DNA of 63,945 nucleotides, taken from NCBI GenBank assembly GCA_947501115.1, contig CANMVX010000022.1, positions 1 through 63,945 on the forward strand, given 5' to 3'. This document shows, piece by piece, positions 16,197 through 25,494 of the stretch; position 1 is the first letter of the stretch, and the number at the start of each line of letters is the position of its first letter. The notes under the pieces are model-generated. The model was given only the letters and a program-made list of their open reading frames with translations. It was not told the DNA's origin and searched no databases. A program made the position numbers and the translations under genes. This DNA is from Haliscomenobacteraceae bacterium. GTDB taxonomy: Bacteria > Bacteroidota > Bacteroidia > Chitinophagales > Saprospiraceae.

Positions 16197-18452
16197 ATGG
16201 TATTTTCCTTTGTCCGTTGTACTGTTTTTCTTTTTTTACCCCTCTTTTTACTCGGGCAAACCTTCAAGGAAATTACTTTACCCGTTTCAAATGCACAAAA
16301 AACATTTACTGACCCTTTTACGGGGGGAATGAAGTGTCCCCAATTTTCTGAAACCGATGTTAATAACGATGGTATTACCGATATTTATGTCTTTGACAGG
16401 GTCGGAAATATTCATAGCGTCTATTTGGGTAAAAGAAAAATGCCCGGGGAAGAAAAGGTGAATTATGTTTTTTCCCCTGAATATGTTTCTCATTTTCCTC
16501 CCGCGGAAAGTTGGGTGTTATTGCGAGACTATGATAAAGATGGAATTTCTGACTTTTTTGCCTATTCCGATGTCCCCGGCGTAGATGGTATTCAGGTTTG
16601 GAAGGGATTTTATAATGAGAATAAAATACTTGCCTTTAAACGGATAAATTTTAAAGAGCCTTATAATATCATTTTTTTTCCCTTGTTCGTAGGCGGTCAA
16701 TCAAATCTCTATGTTACCAGAATTGATATCCCCGCATTTGATGATATTGACGGTGATGGCGATCTCGATATTGTTACCTTTAATATAAATGGAGGTTTTG
16801 CAGAATTTTATAGAAATGAATCCGTAGAAAAGAATTTTAAAAATGATTCCCTTTTATTTCGCCTGGATAGTCAGTGTTGGGGCGGTTTTTACGAATCGGG
16901 TTCATCAACTAAAATTGATTTTTCTCCTGCTCCGGGTATTTGCTATAAAATTACACCTGGTGAATTAGCGGGAAATTTCAGACATTCTGGAAGTACTCTT
17001 TTGACGCTTGATCTCGATGGCGATGGCGATAAAGAGTTATTTCTTGGAGATATTTCTTACCCAAATATCACGCTGCTTACCAATGGGGGAAATGCCAAAA
17101 CAGCCTGGATGAATAAACAGGATAATTATTTTCCGATGTATGATTTTCCAGTCGATTTGCCTTCCTTTCCCGCTTCTTTTGCTCTCGATGTAAATCAGGA
17201 TAGTCTGAAAGATTTAATTTTTGTTCCCAATGCTATTTTTAATTCAATAGATGAAGGGGCGTTTTTGTTTTATAAAAATATCGGGACAAAAGATAAAGCT
17301 TTATATACTTTGGCGGAGAAGAATTTTTTATCTGAAAACACCCTCGATGTTGGCAAAGGAGCAAGTCCGACCTTTGCCGATATAAATGGCGATGGACTGT
17401 TAGATTTGGTGATAGGCAATTATGGTAATTTCAAAGAACCTGGCGTTTATCCTTCTGGATTGTTTTATTTTGAAAACAATGGAACTTATGCTAAACCATC
17501 TTTTATTCTAAAAGACAGTAATTTTTTAAGCCTTAACAGATTTAATTCGGTTTCTCGTGATTTTTCACCCGTTTTTGCTGATATGGACGGCGATGGCGAT
17601 GCAGATGTTCTCATCGGTGATGAGTCAGGTCAGTTGTTTTATGGCGAAAATATGGCAGGTAAGGGGAAGCCACTAAAAATAGATCAATTTGTATATCCAT
17701 TCATGGACATTGACGTTGGTTTGTATGCCACACCCTTTGTTTTTGACGTTAATAACGATGGTTTACCCGATGTACTTGTTGGGGAAAGAGGTGGCAACAT
17801 CAATTATTTTCAAAATATAGGTTCAACAACCAGACCTTTTTTTGATGCCAATGCTGATATTTTGCCTAATGTCACCCGTTGGGGAGGCGTCAATACAAAT
17901 AAACCTGGTTATCTAAATGGTTCAACTGCGCCAATAATGTTCTATTCTAATGAGGGACTTCGCTTATTGACAGGATCCGATGATAAAGGATTACTATTAT
18001 ACGAAGTTTCGGAAGCCAGTCAAAAGTTTAATCTCGTGGAAAATGGATTAAGTACGTTGAAAAATGGATTTCAGGTAAAACCTGCGTTGGCCGATATCAA
18101 TAATGATGGTTTCTTTGATTTATTAGTGGGTAATGCAAGGGGAGGGCTACAACTTTACCAAACTCCCTGGCAAAAATTAACGACCAATACTAAGGAAATT
18201 AAAAATGCTAGCTCAGCTAAAATAATCGTTTATCCAAATCCATCTGATGATTTTATACGGTTAAAATACGAATCGGCAAATTCATTTTCTAACGTTAAGA
18301 TTTCTGTATTTGATGTATTGGGCCGGTGTCTTATGACATTGGAGAATTACAATGAATATTTACCCATAAATATTTCAACACTCCCAAATGGATTTTACCA
18401 GATACAATTAGAGGACGGGATGGAAAAATATCATACCACTTTTATTCGCTGA
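16197..18452 (+). CDS. Secreted VCBS/FG-GAP repeat protein with T9SS type A sorting domain
   Basis: A 751-residue secreted protein. It has a signal peptide (LFLPLFLLGQ, cleavage near residue 21). The body carries about nine Ca-binding-like DxDxDG/DxNxDG segments (for example DVNNDGITDIYVFD, DIDGDGDLDIVTF, DMDGDGDADVLIGD, DINNDGFFDLLVGN), typical of FG-GAP/VCBS beta-propellers. The last ~70 residues (IIVYPNPSDDFIRLKY to the end) form a T9SS type A C-terminal signal, so the mature protein is expected on the cell surface or released. Its ligand is not identifiable. Its 3' end lies 4 bp from the convergent hydroxylase gene. Confidence 0.88.
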   Translation: MVFSFVRCTVFLFLPLFLLGQTFKEITLPVSNAQKTFTDPFTGGMKCPQFSETDVNNDGITDIYVFDRVGNIHSVYLGKRKMPGEEKVNYVFSPEYVSHFPPAESWVLLRDYDKDGISDFFAYSDVPGVDGIQVWKGFYNENKILAFKRINFKEPYNIIFFPLFVGGQSNLYVTRIDIPAFDDIDGDGDLDIVTFNINGGFAEFYRNESVEKNFKNDSLLFRLDSQCWGGFYESGSSTKIDFSPAPGICYKITPGELAGNFRHSGSTLLTLDLDGDGDKELFLGDISYPNITLLTNGGNAKTAWMNKQDNYFPMYDFPVDLPSFPASFALDVNQDSLKDLIFVPNAIFNSIDEGAFLFYKNIGTKDKALYTLAEKNFLSENTLDVGKGASPTFADINGDGLLDLVIGNYGNFKEPGVYPSGLFYFENNGTYAKPSFILKDSNFLSLNRFNSVSRDFSPVFADMDGDGDADVLIGDESGQLFYGENMAGKGKPLKIDQFVYPFMDIDVGLYATPFVFDVNNDGLPDVLVGERGGNINYFQNIGSTTRPFFDANADILPNVTRWGGVNTNKPGYLNGSTAPIMFYSNEGLRLLTGSDDKGLLLYEVSEASQKFNLVENGLSTLKNGFQVKPALADINNDGFFDLLVGNARGGLQLYQTPWQKLTTNTKEIKNASSAKIIVYPNPSDDFIRLKYESANSFSNVKISVFDVLGRCLMTLENYNEYLPINISTLPNGFYQIQLEDGMEKYHTTFIR

Positions 18453-18456
18453 AAAG

Positions 18457-19338
18457 TTACCGGTTAAATTTTTTAAAATCGACGGAAGGATCATAATCTT
18501 GCTTTGTTTTCCAGGCATGAAGCTCGCTTCTGGGATCTTTAGAACGGAAAATAGGGAATAACAACTGAATATACCAGGGTTCTTTTATCTGATTCCAAGC
18601 GCCGAATGTTTCAGGATATTTTCGGGTAATTTTAGCTGTCCCAAAGAGGATATCCCAGAAAAATAAGAGGTTGCCAAAGTTACCATTAGGATGGGAAATG
18701 CCATCTTCAGCGGTTAGACCATGATGTGCAAAATGAGTGCTTGGGGTTGAAATGGTTCTTTCAATAATCCAGGCCAAAGGATGAAGTACCTTATAACGGT
18801 ATAAGAAACGATCCCATTTGGTTTCGCTGTGTGCTAAAAGAATAACTATCAATTTAACAGTTACATAAAAGATATAAACGTAGCCCATGCCAAGATAAAT
18901 GAGTATGCCTGAAAACCAGATGCCAGGCATGAGGGCATAATAAAGGATGGCGTTTCTGTAGGTTACCAAGACGCCCATTTCTTCAACAACATGGTGAGGT
19001 CGATGCAACTTCCACATAGTCATATTAGTATGAGACCATCGATGCCACCAATATTGCACCATGTCGTCTAATATCAAAAAGGTAACAATCTGCCACATAA
19101 AATGAAGATTGATAAAATAATTTTCAAGGTTTGGTAAGAAAAAATTCATTCCAAAAAAGGTAACTAAAAAAATACCCGGTTGAATGAGCGTTGGCAGCGT
19201 TGCAAGGCTGACCAGTTCGATAGTGTAGTCCGTTTTTGATCTTTTTCCACTAAAGTAAAGGCCTCCCAATGCTTCCAGAATACCCAGAATTAAAAGAACG
19301 GCGGCGGGAATTAATTTACTGTATAGGCTAAGTTCCAT
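18457..19338 (-). CDS. Sterol desaturase / fatty acid hydroxylase family membrane protein
   Basis: A 293-residue di-iron membrane enzyme. It shows the histidine boxes of the fatty acid hydroxylase superfamily: WWHRWSHTN, KLHRPHHVVEE, and THFAHHGLTAEDG with a following SHPNGNFG, spaced between hydrophobic helices. These His ligands bind the di-iron centre that hydroxylates or desaturates lipids. I use the ATG at 19338 (MELSLYSKL), which falls just after the aldehyde dehydrogenase stop; an upstream in-frame start would overlap that gene. Probably co-transcribed with gabD. Substrate lipid unknown. Confidence 0.88.
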   Translation of the reverse strand: MELSLYSKLIPAAVLLILGILEALGGLYFSGKRSKTDYTIELVSLATLPTLIQPGIFLVTFFGMNFFLPNLENYFINLHFMWQIVTFLILDDMVQYWWHRWSHTNMTMWKLHRPHHVVEEMGVLVTYRNAILYYALMPGIWFSGILIYLGMGYVYIFYVTVKLIVILLAHSETKWDRFLYRYKVLHPLAWIIERTISTPSTHFAHHGLTAEDGISHPNGNFGNLLFFWDILFGTAKITRKYPETFGAWNQIKEPWYIQLLFPIFRSKDPRSELHAWKTKQDYDPSVDFKKFNR

Positions 19339-19349
19339 ATTTTTTATTT

Positions 19350-20816
19350 TTAACTGATATCTGTACAAATATATTTTAAAATTTGAAACTCATCTATGCC
19401 ATATTTAGAACCCTCTCTACCAAATCCACTTTCTTTTACTCCTCCAAAAGGTGCGGCAGCATAAGAAATAATGCCGGTATTTACGCCAACCATGCCATAT
19501 TGTAAAGCCTCAGTGACGCGATGTATTCTTGCATTGTCTTTAGTATAAATATAGGAAGCGAGACCAAATTCGGTATTATTAGCTATGGCAATGGCTTCTC
19601 CTTCTGTTGAAAATGAAGTAATGGCCGAAATAGGACCAAAAATTTCTTCTTTTGATAAGGCCATGTCAGGGGTAACCTGCGTTAAAATAATAGGAGAAAT
19701 AACCGTATTATCTACCGATGTATTCCTGGAATAAAAAATCTTTGCCCCTTTTTCAATGGCGTCATTTAGCAAATAGTTTACTTTCTTTATAGCTGCTTCA
19801 TTGATTAATGGGCCAATTTGGGTGTCATCTAAGAATCCGTCGCCAACCTTCATTTTATTCACCTCAAGGGCTAATTTTTCATTAAAAGCATCTAAAATAT
19901 TAGCATGGATTAAAAATCGGTTGGTACAAACACAGGTTTGTCCTGCATTTCTATATTTTGATAGTATAGCACCTTTTACAGCGGCATCGACATCGGCATC
20001 GTCAAAAACAATAAATGGAGCATTACCACCAAGTTCGAGGGATAGCTTTTTAAGGGTGGCAGCTCCTTTTTCCATTAAATACTTGCCCGTTTTGGTTGAA
20101 CCTGTGAAGGATATTTTTTGAATATTTTTATGAGCACAGAAAAAGTCTCCCGCAATCACTGGTTTACTGGTAGGCAAAATATTTAGTACGCCCTTGGGAA
20201 TACCTGCTTTTTCAGCTAAAACAGCCAGCGCCAGAGCAGAAAGAGGGGTGTCCTCAGCAGGTTTAACCATCACAGTACAACCTGCAGCTAATGCCGGGGC
20301 AATTTTTCGGGTAATCATGGCATTAGGGAAGTTCCAGGGAGTTATAGCAACCACCACGCCAATGGGTTGCTTTATAACCGATATTCGTTTATTTGCATCG
20401 GGTGACGGAATAATGTCACCATAAACCCGCACGGCTTCAGCAGCAAACCATTCAATAAAAGTGGCCCCATAGCGAATTTCCCCCAAGGCTTCCTGAAATG
20501 GTTTTCCTTGTTCCAGGGTTAATATGGTTGCCAGATCCCGCTCATTTTCTATAATAAGATTATGCCATTTAGTTAATATGCGGCTTCTTTCATAACTCGT
20601 TAATTTTGCCCAGGTGGGAAATGCATCATGGGCGGATTGTACAGCTTGGTCAAAATCGCTGACCTGTAAATCACTGACTTCTGCAATGATCATTTTGTTA
20701 AATGGATTATAAACAGGGAAAGTCTTTTTCTCAGTACCTTTAGTCCATTGACCGTTGATAAAGGCTTCCTGCTTGAATAAATCAGCGTTTTTTAAATCAA
20801 TGGGTAAACGATTCAT
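19350..20816 (-). CDS. gabD: NAD(P)-dependent succinate-semialdehyde dehydrogenase (aldehyde dehydrogenase family)
   Basis: A 488-residue aldehyde dehydrogenase. Catalytic Glu261 sits in LELGGNAPFIVFDDAD and catalytic Cys295 in AGQTCVCTNR, a form seen in GabD-type enzymes. The NAD-site segment ITPWNFPNAM and the loop SFTGSTKTGK are intact. Length matches GabD (about 480). It would oxidise succinate semialdehyde, or a similar aldehyde, to the acid. No GABA transaminase is nearby, so the physiological substrate is open. It overlaps nothing and is 12 bp upstream of the hydroxylase gene. Confidence 0.87.
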   Translation of the reverse strand: MNRLPIDLKNADLFKQEAFINGQWTKGTEKKTFPVYNPFNKMIIAEVSDLQVSDFDQAVQSAHDAFPTWAKLTSYERSRILTKWHNLIIENERDLATILTLEQGKPFQEALGEIRYGATFIEWFAAEAVRVYGDIIPSPDANKRISVIKQPIGVVVAITPWNFPNAMITRKIAPALAAGCTVMVKPAEDTPLSALALAVLAEKAGIPKGVLNILPTSKPVIAGDFFCAHKNIQKISFTGSTKTGKYLMEKGAATLKKLSLELGGNAPFIVFDDADVDAAVKGAILSKYRNAGQTCVCTNRFLIHANILDAFNEKLALEVNKMKVGDGFLDDTQIGPLINEAAIKKVNYLLNDAIEKGAKIFYSRNTSVDNTVISPIILTQVTPDMALSKEEIFGPISAITSFSTEGEAIAIANNTEFGLASYIYTKDNARIHRVTEALQYGMVGVNTGIISYAAAPFGGVKESGFGREGSKYGIDEFQILKYICTDIS

Positions 20817-20865
20817 TTTTGTTGGAGACTTTAAATGGATAGCAATATTGTAAAAATACCAAATT

Positions 20866-21372
20866 ATGTGTTTAATAAGTGCTTTCTTGTGGGTTTACCT
20901 ATCTTTTTCTGACCTGAGAACAGATATTGATCACGGTATATACCTTTCAGTATCAGAAGTAAGTTTGTCAAAAGATAACAGCCAAAGCCACATTAATATA
21001 AAGATATTTTCAGACGATTTTGAAAATATTCTTCGGTTGTACAACAAAGGTAAATTATCTCCTACTGATATATGTGCCAAAGAAAGCCTGATTCTGTCCT
21101 ATTTTACTAAAAATATGCCAATGAAAATCAATGATAGATATATTAAATTACAGTGGTCAGGCTGTGAAAAAATAGGGGATAGTTTATCCTTACATTTTTC
21201 CTTTACCCGTCCGGCAGATGGGAAAGAACTGAAAATCAAGGCGACCTTCTTTACAGAGCTATTTCCATCACAACAAAATATAATTCAGATAAAAACAGAG
21301 GGATTAGCCAATAGGTTTTTAAAATTTAAAGAAGGGGATTCCTGGCAAACGGTATCATTTTCCGGTAAATAA
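20866..21372 (+). CDS. DUF6702-like small exported or membrane-anchored protein
   Basis: A 168-residue protein with a hydrophobic N-terminus (MCLISAFLWVYLSF) that may be a signal or anchor. The body has the pattern of DUF6702 proteins: an early VSEVSLSKDNSQSHINIKIF beta segment followed by DDFENIL and late ELFPSQQNIIQIK. The family is common in Bacteroidota; its function is not known to me. It is divergent from gabD, and its 3' end overlaps the convergent M20 peptidase gene by 18 bp. Confidence 0.65.
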   Translation: MCLISAFLWVYLSFSDLRTDIDHGIYLSVSEVSLSKDNSQSHINIKIFSDDFENILRLYNKGKLSPTDICAKESLILSYFTKNMPMKINDRYIKLQWSGCEKIGDSLSLHFSFTRPADGKELKIKATFFTELFPSQQNIIQIKTEGLANRFLKFKEGDSWQTVSFSGK

Positions 21373-22665
21373 ATCGAGTAACGATTGGGAGGTAACTAAA
21401 ATACCTGTTTCAAGAGATTTTTCAGGGTCAGGATAGTAAAAAGGAGAATGTAATCCTGGTAAATCATTCTTTTTGATACGTTCCTCAGGAGCAGTTCCAA
21501 GCCAGAATAATACAGAGGGAACCTTATGAGAAGTCCTTCCGTAAGCGGAAAAATCTTCAGCAACCATTTGAACTTCAGCATTTACCACCATATTTTCACC
21601 TATACTTTTTTTTGCACTGCCAGATAGCTTATCAACTAATAATTCATTGTTGTAATTTGCGGCTATATAAACGGGGGAAAATTCTATTTTAGGGTATTTT
21701 TCAGGGGGTAAACCAGCAGCCATAGCCGTACCATGGCAAATTTCCGTAATTCTCTTATGTATCATTGTTCTAACCTCCTCTTTAAAAGTTCGTAGGGTTA
21801 AACCGAGTTTAACTTCGTCGGGAATAATATTGCTGGCTGTACCAGCATGAATGGAACCCACGGTAACCACCGCCGATTCAATAGGTTTCAGACTTCTACT
21901 GGTGATAGTCTGTAATTCCATGATCAACATACTGGAGAGAACAATGGGGTCAACAGACATGTGAGGAGAAGCGCCATGAGCTCCTATACCATACACCGTA
22001 ATGGTTACCGACTCAGAGGCAGCCATGGTATAACCCTTTCCGTAGCCTACCTTTCCAGCGGGAATGGTGGGACTACAATGCAATCCGACAGCATAATTGG
22101 GAACACCGAAAGTTTCGTAAATTCCGCCTTCTAACAATGCTTTTGCACCAGCGCCTATTTCTTCGGCAGGTTGTCCAATGAGCATAAGCGTGCCTTTCCA
22201 TTTATCTTTCATTTTTACAAGCGCCCTTGCAGTGCCCAACCAGGTTGTCATGTGCATGTCGTGACCACAGGAATGCATGACACCCGATGTAGTTCCATTT
22301 GTGGTGTATGTTTTAGTACTGGCGTAGGGTAAACCCGTTTTTTCCGCCATAGGTAGCGCGTCCATATCGGTGCGATATAAAATAGTTGGCCCTTCGCCGT
22401 TTTTGAAAATACCTACAATGCCGTAAGAATTTCCCACATTCTCTGTCACCGTCACGCCAATTTTTCTTAATTCAGAGGCTAACAAAGCAGAAGTCTCTTT
22501 CTCCTGTAATGAAACCTCTGGCATTTGATGTAATTTTTTGTAAAATGGAATCAAATAGGGCAAATCTTCTTTTATGCCTTGTTTATCTACCGCTACTGGA
22601 TCGGCATTATTTAATTGAGTATTAAAAAGGAACAAAAAAGGGAAAAGGGAAAATATGAGTTGCAT
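21355..22665 (-). CDS. Secreted M20-family amidohydrolase/peptidase
   Basis: A 436-residue metalloenzyme of the M20D (hippurate hydrolase/IAA-amino-acid hydrolase) type, with an N-terminal signal (LIFSLFPFLFLF). Metal and catalytic motifs are YRTDMDALP (97-105), HSCGHDMH (131-138), GQPAEEIGAGA (165-174, catalytic Glu pair) and LHCSPTIPAGKVG. The lid domain carries GIGAHGASPHMSVDP. It should hydrolyse N-acyl amino acids or small peptides in the periplasm. It is divergent from thyA. Its last 18 bp are shared with the DUF6702 gene on the other strand. Confidence 0.9.
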   Translation of the reverse strand: MQLIFSLFPFLFLFNTQLNNADPVAVDKQGIKEDLPYLIPFYKKLHQMPEVSLQEKETSALLASELRKIGVTVTENVGNSYGIVGIFKNGEGPTILYRTDMDALPMAEKTGLPYASTKTYTTNGTTSGVMHSCGHDMHMTTWLGTARALVKMKDKWKGTLMLIGQPAEEIGAGAKALLEGGIYETFGVPNYAVGLHCSPTIPAGKVGYGKGYTMAASESVTITVYGIGAHGASPHMSVDPIVLSSMLIMELQTITSRSLKPIESAVVTVGSIHAGTASNIIPDEVKLGLTLRTFKEEVRTMIHKRITEICHGTAMAAGLPPEKYPKIEFSPVYIAANYNNELLVDKLSGSAKKSIGENMVVNAEVQMVAEDFSAYGRTSHKVPSVLFWLGTAPEERIKKNDLPGLHSPFYYPDPEKSLETGILVTSQSLLDLFTGK

Positions 22666-22761
22666 AACTTTAAAATTATTTGTTAGGCAAATTATTAAAT
22701 TATATTGTTATCATTGTTTTTTTTTGATTTTAATATTTTTATTTCTTCAAATGCAATCGCT

Positions 22762-23667
22762 ATGAAAGCTTATCACGACTTACTTCAGCACATTTTAAAG
22801 GAAGGCGTTGAAAAAATGGATAGGACGGGAACGGGTACAAAAAGTATTTTTGGCTACCAAATGAAGATAAACCTTGAAGAAGGATTTCCCTTATTGACGA
22901 CCAAAAAAGTCGCTTTTAGGTGGTTAGCTGAGGAACTGCTTTGGTTCATTAAAGGGGAAACTAATATAAGACCGCTCGTTCAAAAAGGAATAAGTATCTG
23001 GAATGAATGGCCGTTTCAGTATTGGCTTGAAAAAAATGGTTGGGCATCTGATTTTCCTAAATATTCAATGGAATGGAAAGGTAAAATGAGCGAATTCGTT
23101 CAGCTTATTATAAATGATAAGGATTTTTCAGACAAATGGGGCGACCTGGGTCCTGTCTATGGTAAACAATGGCGAAATTTTGGTGGCGTAGATCAACTCT
23201 CTCAGGTTATAGCCGATATAAAATCAAATCCAGATTCCAGAAGACTTATTGTTTCTGCATGGAACCCCGTTGATATACCAGGCATGATAAAAAGTGGATT
23301 ACCTCCATGCCACACATTGTTTCAGTTTTATGTATCAGAAGGTAAGTTAAGTTGTCAGCTCTATCAAAGATCCGCCGATGTGTTTCTGGGGGTACCTTTT
23401 AATATCGCCTCTTATGCTTTGCTAACTCATCTGATCGCTCATGTTACCCAGTTGCGGCCAGGTAATTTCATTCATACCTTTGGCGATGCACATATATATA
23501 ATAATCACCTCGTCCAGATAAAGGAACAATTATCCAGAACACCCAGGGATTTACCCACCATTTCACTAAATGAAAAGGTAAATGACCTGTTCCAATTTGA
23601 TTTTTCTGACATAACATTAGAAGGTTACGACCCACACCCAGCGATAAAAGCAGATGTATCTGTTTAA
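22762..23667 (+). CDS. thyA: Thymidylate synthase
   Basis: A 301-residue thymidylate synthase, converting dUMP and methylene-tetrahydrofolate to dTMP. Catalytic Cys183 is in [12 protein letters not shown] and the dUMP site in [19 protein letters not shown]. An insertion of about 40 residues near positions 85-130 ([12 protein letters not shown] onwards) resembles the L. casei-type enzyme and explains the length over the 264 residues of E. coli ThyA. The ATG at 22762 ([10 protein letters not shown]) is the family start; the 19-residue upstream extension is hydrophobic junk. No folA follows it. Confidence 0.96.
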   Translation: MKAYHDLLQHILKEGVEKMDRTGTGTKSIFGYQMKINLEEGFPLLTTKKVAFRWLAEELLWFIKGETNIRPLVQKGISIWNEWPFQYWLEKNGWASDFPKYSMEWKGKMSEFVQLIINDKDFSDKWGDLGPVYGKQWRNFGGVDQLSQVIADIKSNPDSRRLIVSAWNPVDIPGMIKSGLPPCHTLFQFYVSEGKLSCQLYQRSADVFLGVPFNIASYALLTHLIAHVTQLRPGNFIHTFGDAHIYNNHLVQIKEQLSRTPRDLPTISLNEKVNDLFQFDFSDITLEGYDPHPAIKADVSV

Positions 23668-23707
23668 TACATTGACATACAATAATATACATATTAAATT
23701 TTTTTAA

Positions 23708-23738
23708 ATAAAATAATATTTTGTAATTATTATTTTAT
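23708..23738 (+). terminator. AT-only hairpin downstream of thyA
   Basis: A 10-bp perfect inverted repeat (ATAAAATAAT at 23708-23717, ATTATTTTAT at 23729-23738, 11-nt loop) lies 40 bp after the thyA stop. It is AT-only and lacks a clear T-run, so a terminator role is tentative. Confidence 0.3.
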
Positions 23739-23794
23739 CGAAATATTATAGTTAAAAGAAGCGTATATTTTGCTTATTAACTATTAATTAGTGC

Positions 23795-23892
23795 GTTTTA
23801 CCATATATAATTTATTTAAAGAACAAAAATCATCATTTATTATTTAGAAATTATCTAAATAGCGAATAGTTCTTAAAAAAGCATGGTAAAAC
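23795..23892 (+). promoter_or_regulatory. Three nested inverted repeats upstream of the act operon
   Basis: This is the main content of the 302-bp gap between thyA and actA. Outer arms are GTTTTACCAT (23795-23804) and ATGGTAAAAC (23883-23892), a perfect 10-bp pair. Inside it are AAGAAC (23819-23824) with GTTCTT (23869-23874), and innermost TATTTAGA (23841-23848) with TCTAAATA (23854-23861) around a 5-nt loop. The right outer arm falls where the -33 element of the downstream -7 box should be. It may be an operator, a looping site, or a structured leader if transcription starts further upstream. Confidence 0.5.
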
Positions 23893-23905
23893 AAGTTAGG
23901 CTTAA

Positions 23906-23913
23906 TATATTTG
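23906..23913 (+). promoter_or_regulatory. Likely -7 promoter box of the act operon
   Basis: TATATTTG matches the Bacteroidota TAnnTTTG -7 element exactly, 65 bp upstream of the actA ATG. No TTTG is found 19-21 bp upstream; instead the right arm of the 10-bp inverted repeat occupies that spot, which suggests a regulator-assisted promoter. Confidence 0.5.
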
Positions 23914-23978
23914 CGGTGACAAAAAAATGACATTTCATTTCACTTAGAAACAATTCTGAATTCCAAACTGTGAATAAA

Positions 23979-25442
23979 ATGATTTTTAAATCGATGTTGC
24001 GTGTTTTCTTTCTGACAGGTGTATTACTGTTACAATATTTTCCTGTATCCTCTCAGGATGCAGCTATGCCTGCTGCCGTGGCTACTGCGGCTGCGCCTGC
24101 GAGTGTTGATATTGCTGCAGGTAAAACCCTTTTTAAAAACCAATGTGCTTCCTGTCATAATAAGAATATGAAGGATAAGCTTACTGGTCCAGCTTTGGGG
24201 GGTGTTCAAGAACGTTGGGCTGCTTATCCTAAAGAAGATTTGTATTCCTGGATAAGAAATTCTCAGGCAATGATTAATAGTGGTCACCCCAGAGCGGTTG
24301 AGCTTTGGAACGAATGGAAACCTACTATTATGACTAGTTTTACTTCTCTTACAGATAGTGAAATTGATAATATTTTAGGTTACATCCAGGATGTTCACGT
24401 TAATGGCGCAAATCCAGTGTCAGCAGCAGGTGGAACAACAGGAACAGTAGCAGCGGTTGAGCCAGCTGATAATACTAATCTATATATTCTTCTTACAGGT
24501 ATATTAATTTTATTGGCTGTTATTCTCTCGAGAATCTTATCCAATCTTAATTTTATGGTTCAAGTTAGCGAAGGTAATACCGAGGCTAAAAGGAAAACCC
24601 TGATGGAGATTGTTACAGGTAAAGGTGTCATCGGATTTGTTCTGTTTGCTCTTGTTGTTTTAGGGGGTTATACTACGGTAAATAACGCCATTAATTTGGG
24701 AAGACAGCAAGGTTACCAACCTACTCAACCTATTAAATTTTCTCATGCTACTCACTCCGGCTTACATAAAATAGATTGTCAATATTGTCATGATGGTGCA
24801 AGAAGAAGTAAGCAGAGTGTTATTCCAGCAGCAAATACCTGTATGAATTGTCATAAGGCAATCAAAGTCGGTTCACAATATGGAACGGCTGAAATTTCAA
24901 AAATATATGCTTCTATTGGTTATAATCCGAATACAGATCAATATATTGAAAATTATGACAATTTAAGCAAAGCTAAAATTGAACGTATATTCAAAAAATG
25001 GTTTGCTGACTCTTATGTACAAGAAAAAGGGACTATAGACGATGAGGGTGAGGCCTTAATAGAAAATCAGTGGGATGCTATAGTTACTTCTTTAACTGAT
25101 AAAAATTCCGGTGATTATAAGGTTCAGGGACCTATCGAATGGGTGAGAATCCATAATTTACCTGACCATGCTTATTTCAATCATGCTCAACACGTTACCG
25201 TTGGTAAAGTAGCTTGCCAAAATTGCCATGGACCCGTACAGACAATGGATGAGGTTCACCAGTTTTCTCCTTTATCTATGGGTTGGTGTATCAATTGCCA
25301 TAGAAAAACGGAAGTGAAATTTGCTGATAATCCTTACTACCAATCTTATGAGCGCATGCACAAGCAAATGGCCAAAGGTGAAAGAGATAAGGTGACAGTA
25401 GAGGAGATAGGTGGCCTGGAGTGCCAGAAATGCCACTACTAA
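23979..25442 (+). CDS. actA: Alternative complex III subunit A, multihaem cytochrome c (six CXXCH)
   Basis: A 487-residue multihaem protein, first gene of the act operon. After a signal-like N-terminus comes a monohaem cytochrome c domain (CASCH at 56-60), then two hydrophobic segments (about 168-187 and 217-231), then a five-haem region with CQYCH 267, CMNCH 288, CQNCH 413, CINCH 437 and CQKCH 482; the last motif ends one residue from the C-terminus. The five C-terminal motifs match the pentahaem ActA that passes electrons from quinol oxidation. The sixth, N-terminal haem domain may receive or deliver electrons. The ATG at 23979 is preferred; a GTG at 23970 adds three residues. Confidence 0.92.
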   Translation: MIFKSMLRVFFLTGVLLLQYFPVSSQDAAMPAAVATAAAPASVDIAAGKTLFKNQCASCHNKNMKDKLTGPALGGVQERWAAYPKEDLYSWIRNSQAMINSGHPRAVELWNEWKPTIMTSFTSLTDSEIDNILGYIQDVHVNGANPVSAAGGTTGTVAAVEPADNTNLYILLTGILILLAVILSRILSNLNFMVQVSEGNTEAKRKTLMEIVTGKGVIGFVLFALVVLGGYTTVNNAINLGRQQGYQPTQPIKFSHATHSGLHKIDCQYCHDGARRSKQSVIPAANTCMNCHKAIKVGSQYGTAEISKIYASIGYNPNTDQYIENYDNLSKAKIERIFKKWFADSYVQEKGTIDDEGEALIENQWDAIVTSLTDKNSGDYKVQGPIEWVRIHNLPDHAYFNHAQHVTVGKVACQNCHGPVQTMDEVHQFSPLSMGWCINCHRKTEVKFADNPYYQSYERMHKQMAKGERDKVTVEEIGGLECQKCHY

Positions 25443-25494
25443 AATCAAATTGTCCTAAAAAATTATTTCTCCAAATGCTTATTTTCCGCATAAA

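Noticed and set aside
23970-23978. GTG start for actA
   Set aside because: An ATG three codons later gives an equally good signal region; kept only as an alternative.
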